A DNA stretch of 10,363 nt from an uncultured Alphaproteobacteria bacterium (lineage in GTDB: Bacteria > Pseudomonadota > Alphaproteobacteria > Rhizobiales > Ancalomicrobiaceae). The position numbers and the translations under genes were made by a program. Positions 5,229-10,363 of this stretch are shown here, one piece after another. The notes under the pieces are model-generated. The model made no database searches, was not told the DNA's origin, and saw only the letters and a program-made list of their open reading frames with translations. Every line of letters starts with the position of its first letter. Positions within the stretch are counted from its first letter, which is position 1. The DNA lies in contig CALBKH010000043.1 of the NCBI GenBank assembly GCA_937892955.1, positions 1 to 10,363 on the forward strand. Reading direction: 5' to 3'.

Positions 5229-6700
5229 CCGAAAGAGACATCGCCCCGCCCGGCGTCGAGCCGGAGGTGCCGATCGCCGTGCTCACGGCGACGGACGGCG
5301 ATGCTCCGCCGCCGCCGCCGCCGCCCCCGGCGCTGCCGCCGGTGCGCGACGAGGACGGCGATCTGACGCGCGAATTCCGTGCGGCGGTCTCCGAAGCGCT
5401 CGAGCGGGAGGACGTCGAGCGGCTGAGGGCGCTCGCCGAGGATCTGCACGATTCCGATGTCGCCGACCTGATCGAGGCGCTCGACGCCGACGAGCGCCCG
5501 GTGCTCGTCCGCCTGCTCGGCGAGGATTTCGAATTCTCGGTTCTCGTCGACGTCGACGAGACGGTGCGCGTCCAGCTCATCGACGACCTGCCGCACGAGA
5601 CCGTCGTCGAGGGCGTCAAGGACCTCGATTCCGACGACGCCATCTACATCCTGGAGGACCTCGACGAGGCCAAGCAGGACGCGATCCTCGAGACCTTCCC
5701 GATCGCCGAGCGTCTGGCGCTCGAGCGCTCGCTCGACTACCCGGAGGAATCGGCCGGCCGTCTGATGCAGACGGAGTTCATCGCCGTGCCGCCGTTCTGG
5801 ACGGTGGGGCAGGTGATCGACTATTGCCGCGAGACCGAGGACCTGCCGGACGACTTCTACGAGATCCACGTCGTCGATCCGAGCTTCAAGCTGGTCGGCA
5901 CGGTGGCGCTCGACAAGATCCTGCGCTCCAAGCGGCTGATCCCGATCGGCGACATCGTCGACGAGGTGCGCGTCACCGCCCGCGTCGACGAGGACCGCGA
6001 GGAGGTCGCGCGCCTGTTCGAACGCTACGACCTGATTTCGATGCCGGTCCTCGACGAGAACGATCGGCTGGTCGGCGTGGTCACCGCCGACGACGTCGTC
6101 GACGTCGTCATGGAAGAGGCGGAAGAGGACCTGCGTGCGCTCGCCGGCGTCGGCGACGAAGAGATCTCCGACACCGTCTGGTACACCGCCCGCAACCGCT
6201 TCCTGTGGCTCCTGGTCAATCTCGGCACGGCCTTCCTGGCGGCGAGCGTCATCGGCCTCTTCGCCGACACCATCACCAGGATCGTGGCGCTGGCGGCGTT
6301 GGCGCCGGTGGTGGCGGGGCAGGGGGGCAATGCCGCCACCCAGACCATGACGGTCGCGGTGCGCGCGCTCGCCACGCGCGAGGTCGGCTCCCTCAACGTC
6401 GCTCGCTTCGTCAACCGCGAGATCATGGTGAGCTTCCTCAACGGCGTCGCCTTCGCGCTGATCGTCGGCGCCGCGGTGTCGACCTGGTACGGCGAGTGGC
6501 AGCTCGGCCTCGTCGTCGGCGGCGCGATGGTCACCAACCTGATCGCCGCGGGTCTCGCCGGCGTCGGCATCCCGCTGGTCATAGACAAGGCCGGCGGCGA
6601 CCCTGCGGTGATCTCCGGCGTCTTCGTCACCACCGTCACCGACTGCGTCGGCTTCTTCGCCGTGCTGGGGTTGGCGACGTGGTGGTACGGGATGTTGTGA
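5225..6700 (+). CDS. mgtE: Magnesium transporter MgtE
   Basis: MgtE is a homodimeric inner-membrane Mg2+ channel gated by cytosolic Mg2+. The 491-aa product shows the full architecture: an acidic N domain (about 48-175, including DLIEALDADERPVLVRLL), two CBS domains (about 182-245 and 246-305, with MQTEFIAVP and SMPVLDENDRLVGVVTADD), a plug-helix region rich in Glu and Asp, and a C-terminal membrane domain (about 322-491). The pore signature is present: PVVAGQGGNAATQT at 361-374, and GGDPAVISGVFVTTVTDC at 457-474, whose D473 lies where the family's key Mg2+-binding aspartate sits. GTG at 5225 is chosen for its GGGAG six nt upstream and because upstream in-frame residues are basic and unlike the family. 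An eight-proline run at residues 28-35 precedes the N domain. The Asp/Glu-rich cytosolic part fits Mg2+ sensing. Confidence 0.96.
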   Translation: MTERDIAPPGVEPEVPIAVLTATDGDAPPPPPPPPALPPVRDEDGDLTREFRAAVSEALEREDVERLRALAEDLHDSDVADLIEALDADERPVLVRLLGEDFEFSVLVDVDETVRVQLIDDLPHETVVEGVKDLDSDDAIYILEDLDEAKQDAILETFPIAERLALERSLDYPEESAGRLMQTEFIAVPPFWTVGQVIDYCRETEDLPDDFYEIHVVDPSFKLVGTVALDKILRSKRLIPIGDIVDEVRVTARVDEDREEVARLFERYDLISMPVLDENDRLVGVVTADDVVDVVMEEAEEDLRALAGVGDEEISDTVWYTARNRFLWLLVNLGTAFLAASVIGLFADTITRIVALAALAPVVAGQGGNAATQTMTVAVRALATREVGSLNVARFVNREIMVSFLNGVAFALIVGAAVSTWYGEWQLGLVVGGAMVTNLIAAGLAGVGIPLVIDKAGGDPAVISGVFVTTVTDCVGFFAVLGLATWWYGML

Positions 6701-6721
6701 GGCGGGGCGGTTGCGGTCGTA

Positions 6722-6750
6722 GGGTGGAAAGAGCGAAGCGAATTCCACCT
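6722..6750 (+). terminator. Hairpin after mgtE, possible terminator
   Basis: GGTGGAA (6723-6729) pairs with TTCCACC (6743-6749) around a 13-nt loop, 22 nt after the mgtE stop. There is no T-tract. The same bases also form the left arm of the longer inverted repeat to 6827, so two folds compete. Confidence 0.4.
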
Positions 6751-6827
6751 GCCGGAATCCTGGTGTGACCGTTCTCGCTGGTGGTCTCGAGCCGCCGCCG
6801 GGGTAATTCGCTTCACTCTTTGCACCC
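6722..6827. repeat. 106-nt inverted repeat downstream of mgtE
   Basis: The 23 bases at 6722-6744 are the reverse complement of 6805-6827 with two mismatches, separated by 60 nt. The left arm itself carries a local GGTGGAA hairpin. Purine-rich AAAGAGCGAAGCGAA units ending in CCACC resemble intergenic palindromes of GC-rich proteobacteria; family membership is not tested. Confidence 0.7.
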
Positions 6828-6883
6828 GCTCCTGCGTCCCTCCGCCGCCTCCATGATCGCTTGCGTCCGGCCGTCCATGAGCC

Positions 6884-6996
6884 CCGTCGTCCCCGGCGAG
6901 CCCGCAGGGCGAGGGAAGGGGACCCATCGGCTGCACGACACGTCGAGATTTCGATGGATCCCCTTCCCCTCCGCCGGCTCCGGCCGGGGACGACGG
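6884..6996. repeat. Large palindromic intergenic element, copy 1
   Basis: Perfect 14-bp outer arms, CCGTCGTCCCCGGC (6884-6897) and GCCGGGGACGACGG (6983-6996), enclose inner arms GAGGGAAGGGGACCCATCG (6911-6929) and CGATGGATCCCCTTCCCCTC (6952-6971), which pair with one mismatch and one extra base. The whole can fold into a long hairpin. A second, partly decayed copy lies at 10191-10294, so this is a dispersed repeat rather than a gene-specific structure. Confidence 0.9.
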
Positions 6997-7031
6997 CCGA
7001 GGAGGTGAGCGGCTCCCGGGCGCACCGGACG

Positions 7032-7126
7032 GTGTCTCGCCGTCACCACCGCGTCTCGCCCTCACCGCGGTGCCTCGCCCTCACCGTCGCGTCGCGCCGT
7101 TGCCGCGGTGTCTCGCCGCCGCCGCG
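7032..7126. repeat. Five tandem copies of a 19-bp unit
   Basis: Units start at 7032, 7051, 7070, 7089 and 7108 and follow GYGTCTCGCCSTCACCRCG loosely, alternating GTG and GCG starts. A 19-bp period is not a multiple of three, so the array does not encode a protein repeat. Flanks on both sides do not continue the pattern. Units are identical in length and differ only by substitutions. There are no spacers, so it is not a CRISPR array. Confidence 0.85.
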
Positions 7127-7310
7127 ATGGATCGCGTCGCCGGGCCCCTCCGGAAAGGCGTTCCAGCCCGGGACGACCGGCCGAGCGTTTCACCCGCCCT
7201 CCGTACGATGTCCGCGTCCGGCCCTTGCAACGGGCTCCTCGGCGCTCCTAACCTGTCGATCGCACCCTTCTCGGCCCTGTATGGGCCGCACCGCTCGTCT
7301 TTCGACCGAA

Positions 7311-7340
7311 TTGACAACAAACGAACGTCCGTTAGATAAA
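7311..7340 (+). promoter_or_regulatory. Candidate promoter with a palindromic operator for the isovaleryl-CoA dehydrogenase gene
   Basis: A perfect -35 hexamer TTGACA (7311-7316) is followed after 16 nt by TAGATA (7333-7338), a loose -10. Between them lies CGAACGTCCGTTAG (7322-7335), a palindrome with arms AACG and CGTT. Sites with an AACG-NN-CGTT core are known for TetR-family regulators that sense acyl-CoAs. A repressor here would block polymerase, matching induction by branched-chain amino acid catabolites. The regulator itself is not in the window. Confidence 0.6.
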
Positions 7341-7391
7341 TTTGCCGACGTGCCGAAGCCCGTGAACGGGCCGTGTCGCCAGGAGGAAACG

Positions 7392-8564
7392 ATGATCCCG
7401 AACACCATGCCCGCCTTCGATTTCGGCCTCGGCGAGACCGCCGAGATGCTGCGCGACACCGCCCGCGGCTACGCCCAGGACAACATCGCGCCGCTCGCCG
7501 ACAAGATCGATCGCGAGGATTGGTTCCCGCGCCATCTGTGGCCGGAGATGGGGGCGCTCGGCCTGCACGGCATCACCGTCGAGGAGGAGTGGGGCGGCGC
7601 CGGGCTCGGCTATCTCGAGCACTGCATCGCCATGGAGGAGATCTCCCGCGCCTCCGGCTCGATCGGCCTCTCCTACGGCGCCCATTCCAACCTCTGCATC
7701 AACCAGCTGCGCCGCTGGGGCAACGACGACCAGAAGAAGCGCTATCTCGGCAAGCTGGTCTCCGGTGAGCACCTCGGCGGCCTCGCCATGTCGGAGCCCG
7801 GCGCCGGGTCCGACGTCGTGTCGATGAAGCTGCGGGCCGAGAGACGAGGCGACCGCTGGGTCCTCAACGGCACCAAGCTGTGGATCACCAACGGTCCCTC
7901 CGCCGACACGCTGATCGTCTACGCCAAGACCGATCCCTCGGCCGGACCGAAGGGCATCACCACCTTCCTGATCGAGAAGGGCTTCAAGGGTTTTTCGGTG
8001 GCTCAGAAGCTCGACAAGCTCGGCATGCGCGGCTCGGAGACCGGCGAACTGGTGTTCGAGGACTGCGAGGTGCCCGAGGAGAACGTGCTCGGCACCGTGA
8101 ACAAGGGCGTCAACGTGCTGATGTCCGGCCTCGACTACGAGCGCGCCGTGCTCGCCGCCGGCCCGCTCGGCATCGCCCAGGCCGCGCTCGACATCGTCCT
8201 GCCCTACGTCCACGAGCGCAAGCAGTTCGGCGCGCCGATCGGCACCTTCCAGCTCGTCCAGGCCAAGGTCGCCGACATGTACGTCGAACTCAACGCCTCG
8301 CGCGCCTATGTCTACGCCGTCGCCAAGTCGTGCGACGCCGGCAGGACCACCCGCCAGGATTCAGCCGGCGCCATCCTCTTCGCCGCCGAACGCGCCACCA
8401 AGGCGGCGCTCGACGCCATCCAGCTGCTCGGCGGCATGGGCTACGTCAACGAGAGCCCGACCGGCCGCCTGCTGCGCGACGCCAAGCTCTACGAGATCGG
8501 CGCCGGGACGAGCGAGATCCGCCGCATGCTGATCGGCCGTCAGTTGTTCGAACTGACCGCCTGA
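7392..8564 (+). CDS. ivd: Isovaleryl-CoA dehydrogenase
   Basis: This FAD enzyme oxidises isovaleryl-CoA to 3-methylcrotonyl-CoA in leucine breakdown, passing electrons to electron-transfer flavoprotein. The 390-aa product is full length and shows LAMSEPGAGSD (131-141), WITNG (164-168), RKQFG (276-280), QLLGGMGY (344-351) and RDAKLYEIGAGTSEIRR (362-378). The subfamily call rests on the catalytic base. In most acyl-CoA dehydrogenases it is the Glu of a YEGT motif, but here that place reads GAGT. Instead E250 stands in SGLDYERAVLAAGPLG, where isovaleryl-CoA dehydrogenases carry their base. The ATG at 7392 has a perfect AGGAGG five nt upstream; the long upstream extension of the frame is repeat DNA. 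Usual partners (methylcrotonyl-CoA carboxylase, enoyl-CoA hydratase) are not adjacent within the window. Other short branched acyl-CoAs may also be used. Confidence 0.95.
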   Translation: MIPNTMPAFDFGLGETAEMLRDTARGYAQDNIAPLADKIDREDWFPRHLWPEMGALGLHGITVEEEWGGAGLGYLEHCIAMEEISRASGSIGLSYGAHSNLCINQLRRWGNDDQKKRYLGKLVSGEHLGGLAMSEPGAGSDVVSMKLRAERRGDRWVLNGTKLWITNGPSADTLIVYAKTDPSAGPKGITTFLIEKGFKGFSVAQKLDKLGMRGSETGELVFEDCEVPEENVLGTVNKGVNVLMSGLDYERAVLAAGPLGIAQAALDIVLPYVHERKQFGAPIGTFQLVQAKVADMYVELNASRAYVYAVAKSCDAGRTTRQDSAGAILFAAERATKAALDAIQLLGGMGYVNESPTGRLLRDAKLYEIGAGTSEIRRMLIGRQLFELTA

Positions 8565-8689
8565 CGAGACCGGAACGGCGACGCGAGGCGCAGGCCGGAC
8601 TTGCGCCACCGCAACGCTCGCGGGCGTCGATCCTGATAGACTTCGCTTCCGTCGGCGGATGCACCCCGACGACGAAGCGGAGGTCGACC

Positions 8690-9031
8690 ATGCGACGTCT
8701 CGCGCTCCTCCTTCTCGCCACTCTTCTCGCCGGAACGACGTCGGTCCTCGCCGCCGGCCTCTCGGAGAAGCAGGCGCTCGCCAAGGCGGTGTCGATCCTG
8801 AAGGGCGACCCCTACGGCGACACCGCGGCCGCGGTCGCCGCCAACATCACCGAACGCAAGCTCGGCCCGCGCCGCGACACCGTCTGCGGCGGCGGCGCGA
8901 GCCCGGTGTGGGCCTTCCACGTGGTGGTGACGCGCGCCGCGGACCACGACGGCGGCCCGATCGACGGGTGGATCGTCATCGACGCCGGCTCCGGTCGGCT
9001 GGTCTGCGCCAATCTGCCGTTCCTCGATTGA
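8690..9031 (+). CDS. Small exported protein of unknown function (113 aa), possibly PepSY-like
   Basis: A clear Sec signal, MRRLALLLLATLLAGTTSVLA, is predicted to be cut after residue 21, leaving a mature protein of about 92 residues with two cysteines (66 and 106), a likely disulfide in the periplasm. The mature part starts with a helix (LSEKQALAKAVSIL) and goes on to strands VWAFHVVVTRA and DGWIVIDAGSGRLVCANLPF. A helix followed by strands ending in a 'Trp, variable, Asp-x-x-Ser-Gly' pattern recalls PepSY domains, but identity is too low to assert. GGAGG at 8679-8683 sits six nt before the ATG. It is the first of three exported proteins in a row and starts 125 nt after ivd with no clear terminator between, so weak read-through from ivd is possible. 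Confidence 0.8.
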   Translation: MRRLALLLLATLLAGTTSVLAAGLSEKQALAKAVSILKGDPYGDTAAAVAANITERKLGPRRDTVCGGGASPVWAFHVVVTRAADHDGGPIDGWIVIDAGSGRLVCANLPFLD

Positions 9032-9086
9032 CCCGACCACCGCGGCCGGGTCGATGATCTCACGCAAGTGTCCGAGGGAGGGGCCG

Positions 9087-9626
9087 ATGCCCCCGAAAGT
9101 CGCCGGATTGCTGTTCGCCGCCGTGACGCTGGCCACGATCCTGCCGGTTGCGCCCGTCGCCGTGGCCGAACCGGAGGACCCGGCCGGCTGGTCGATGGTC
9201 ACCGATCCGCGTCGCCGCGCCTTCCTCCACTATGTCGCCGAAGCCGGCGCACCGCGGCTCTTCGATTTCGGCTGCCTACGCGACGTCGACGAGTTCTTCC
9301 TCTACGCTCAGGCCGTGCCCGGCATGGCGGCGGGGGAGGAGGTCGAGTTGCATCTCACCGTCGCCGACGCCGAATGGTCGATCACCGGCGAGGTGGCGCA
9401 GTCCGAAGACGGTGAGATGACCTTCCGCGTCGAGCAGGACGCCGACGCCCGAGCGATGAAGATGTTGGGCGCCGAACTGATGAAGGTGCTGAGCGCGCCG
9501 GGGCCCGTCGTCCTGCAGGTCGGCAACAGCGAGACGGTGGAGCTCACCCTCGAACCGCTACCGCCGCGCGCCGGCATCGCGCCGTTCCTCGGCAACTTCG
9601 AGAAGATCTGTTTCGGCTCGAAATGA
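9087..9626 (+). CDS. Exported protein of unknown function (179 aa)
   Basis: The N-terminus MPPKVAGLLFAAVTLATI, ending in PVAVA at about residue 27, is a signal peptide. The mature domain (about 152 aa) begins with an EPEDPAGW segment and continues as a probable beta-rich fold: RLFDFGCLRD (57-66), EVELHLTVADAEWSITGEV (85-103), MTFRVEQD (111-118) and PVVLQVGN (140-147). It ends GNFEKICFGSK. Cys63 and Cys175, near opposite ends, could be joined by a disulfide. I do not recognise the family; the strand pattern with a closing Cys is common in small alphaproteobacterial periplasmic proteins. ATG 9087 is chosen for the GGGAG box about six nt upstream and because the signal peptide begins there; an in-frame ATG at 9054 would add 11 charged residues. 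It lies 55 nt after the previous gene and 43 nt before the next. Confidence 0.82.
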   Translation: MPPKVAGLLFAAVTLATILPVAPVAVAEPEDPAGWSMVTDPRRRAFLHYVAEAGAPRLFDFGCLRDVDEFFLYAQAVPGMAAGEEVELHLTVADAEWSITGEVAQSEDGEMTFRVEQDADARAMKMLGAELMKVLSAPGPVVLQVGNSETVELTLEPLPPRAGIAPFLGNFEKICFGSK

Positions 9627-9669
9627 CCGGCCGTCGATCTACGAAATTCGCAGAAGAGGAGGATGACCC

Positions 9670-10002
9670 GTGCCCCATTCGACTTTGCGCCTCGCCGCCG
9701 TCGCGCTCGCCCTCTCCGCGGTGCCGGCCGCGGCCGCCTGCTACGACGTCTTCGGCTGCTCGAACCGTGACTACTTCTCCTATCGCGACCTCGTCTCGGG
9801 GCCGAACTGCGAGTTCCTCTGGCAGATGCGCAACAGCATCTACCAGGAGAACGGCTATTGCTTCAAAACCGCCCGCGGCATCGCCACCTTCGGCAACGAC
9901 GGCTGCCGCTACACGAGCGACGGCGCGGTGCCGATGAACCGCATCGAGCGCGCCAACGTCTCCGCCATCAAACGTGCCGAGTCGGCCCTCGGCTGCCGCT
10001 GA
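9670..10002 (+). CDS. Exported Cys-rich YARHG-like domain protein (110 aa)
   Basis: After a signal peptide of about 23 residues (MPHSTLRLAAVALALSAVPA then AAA), the mature part has six cysteines (24, 30, 47, 64, 79, 109), enough for three disulfides. The core, CEFLWQMRNSIYQENGYCF (47-65), then TARGIATFGNDGC (67-79) and RIERANVSAIKRAE (91-104), matches the pattern of extracellular YARHG domains, where RNxIYxxxGYxF is the signature. Such domains occur in secreted or surface proteins of uncertain, possibly wall- or ligand-binding, role. The start is GTG at 9670, supported by AGGAGG (9657-9662) seven nt upstream; a nearby ATG at 9663 is in another frame. It is last in the run of three exported proteins. 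Confidence 0.85.
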   Translation: MPHSTLRLAAVALALSAVPAAAACYDVFGCSNRDYFSYRDLVSGPNCEFLWQMRNSIYQENGYCFKTARGIATFGNDGCRYTSDGAVPMNRIERANVSAIKRAESALGCR

Positions 10003-10047
10003 GCGGCTTCGGCGGTGAACAACGGCGAGAAGCGGGCCGTGGTGCGC

Positions 10048-10109
10048 GATGGTTCGAGACGAGCGGCTTCGTCGTACCGCTCGCCATGAAGCGCCGATTT
10101 CGAACCACG
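10048..10109. repeat. Palindromic intergenic repeat with nested arms
   Basis: Outer arms GGTTCGA (10051-10057) and TCGAACC (10100-10106) enclose inner arms CGAGCGG (10060-10066) and CCGCTCG (10077-10083). The GGTTCGAGAC followed by CCATGA layout resembles dispersed palindromes of Hyphomicrobiales, from memory only. Only one copy lies in the window. Confidence 0.6.
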
Positions 10110-10190
10110 AAATACCCGACGCCTCGTGTTGGGGACCTTTGCGCGGGTCGCCATGGCCATGATCCGCCACCGACCTCGCCTCGACCTCTG

Positions 10191-10294
10191 CCGTCGTCCC
10201 CGGCGAGCCGGAGGCGAGGGAAGGGGACCCACTCGCTTCTCGTATCGCCGGAACGCCGATGGATCCCCTTCCCCTCCGCTGATGGGGTGGACGG
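10191..10294. repeat. Large palindromic intergenic element, copy 2 (right arm decayed)
   Basis: The left arm CCGTCGTCCCCGGC (10191-10204) is identical to copy 1 at 6884. GAGGGAAGGGGACCCA (10216-10231) and CGATGGATCCCCTTCCCCTC (10257-10276) repeat the inner arms. The right outer arm reads GATGGGGTGGACGG (10281-10294) instead of GCCGGGGACGACGG, so it has drifted. The loop sequence differs fully from copy 1, while arms are preserved. Confidence 0.88.
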
Positions 10295-10347
10295 CCCCTC
10301 TTACGGCATCATGTGTGCCGGAGTGATGGTTGTCGCTATCGCTCACA

Positions 10348-10363
10348 GAGGAGCCGTTCCCAT
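10348..10363 (+). promoter_or_regulatory. Probable ribosome binding site of a gene starting at the window edge
   Basis: GAGGAG (10348-10353) is followed eight nt later by AT at the last two bases. If the next base is G, a plus-strand gene starts at 10362. This cannot be confirmed inside the window. Confidence 0.4.

Larger units (their letters stand above)
6701..7391. other. 691-nt non-coding block between mgtE and the acyl-CoA dehydrogenase gene
   Basis: Open frames here lack ribosome sites and family-like features, and one is merely the upstream extension of the dehydrogenase frame. The block is made of identifiable repeats: an inverted repeat (6722-6827), a 113-nt palindromic element (6884-6996), five 19-bp tandem repeats (7032-7126) and a promoter with an operator-like site (7311-7340). 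Positions 7127-7310 hold nothing I can name. Confidence 0.7.
10003..10363. other. 361-nt intergenic region to the window edge
   Basis: No gene is supported here. It holds a palindrome (10048-10109), the second copy of the large palindromic element (10191-10294) and a ribosome-site-like stretch at the very end. The rest is unremarkable. Confidence 0.65.

Noticed and set aside
4805..6748. A 647-codon frame antisense to mgtE, plus a similar long plus-strand frame at 3224-4879
   Set aside because: These are GC-rich antisense shadows made of Arg, Asp and Gly runs, with no ribosome site or domain, opposite genes with clear family motifs.
7032..7126. CRISPR array
   Set aside because: The 19-bp units are contiguous with no unique spacers, and no cas gene is nearby.
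6861..7391. A 177-codon N-terminal extension of the isovaleryl-CoA dehydrogenase
   Set aside because: The extension translates palindromic and 19-bp repeat DNA, and the promoter and AGGAGG site place the true start at 7392.
7880..8689. Upstream extension of the first exported protein's frame across ivd
   Set aside because: It overlaps a certain gene in another frame, and the signal peptide and GGAGG box fix the start at 8690.

Overview
The window looks like the chromosome of a high-GC alphaproteobacterium, most likely from the order Hyphomicrobiales (Rhizobiales). The case rests on strong GC-rich codon bias, a small FliN-type SpoA protein divergent from lipB, a YARHG-type secreted protein, and several intergenic palindromes of a kind common in that order. 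The genus cannot be fixed from sequence reading alone. All family calls come from motifs read by eye; no database search was run.

Layout: (1) 1-991 holds lipB (octanoyltransferase, minus strand, cut by the window edge) divergent from a short FliN-like flagellar switch protein. (2) 1172-1256 is tRNA-Leu(GAG), followed by a strong intrinsic terminator. (3) 1306-2300 is a visibly lower-GC patch directly downstream of the tRNA. It carries three tightly packed or overlapping small genes (31, 71 and 156 codons) of unknown function; the last encodes a C-terminal membrane anchor. This is the best candidate here for an undescribed cassette. (4) 2307-4699, minus strand, holds two tandem paralogous secreted polysaccharide deacetylases (CE4/NodB). 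One is compact (252 aa); the other (516 aa) has a long Lys/Pro/Ala-rich N-terminal linker and a Pro/Ala-rich tail. A perfect 11-bp hairpin separates them. (5) 4700-5224 is regulatory or repetitive DNA leading into mgtE (Mg2+ transporter, 5225-6700), whose GTG start overlaps the stop of an upstream short frame. (6) 6701-7391 is a 691-nt non-coding block made of two long inverted repeats, five 19-bp tandem repeats, and a promoter with an operator-like palindrome. (7) 7392-8564 is isovaleryl-CoA dehydrogenase (leucine catabolism). (8) 8690-10002 holds three consecutive small exported Cys-containing proteins, the last with a YARHG-like domain. (9) 10003-10363 is non-coding with two more palindromic repeats, one a second copy of the element at 6884-6996.

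The genes are mostly unrelated housekeeping or envelope functions rather than one pathway. Two groups are probably co-functional: the paired deacetylases (envelope polysaccharide or peptidoglycan modification) and the run of three periplasmic proteins. The three-gene patch beside the tRNA is the only part with a clear accessory-DNA look, but no integrase, transposase or att duplication is visible.
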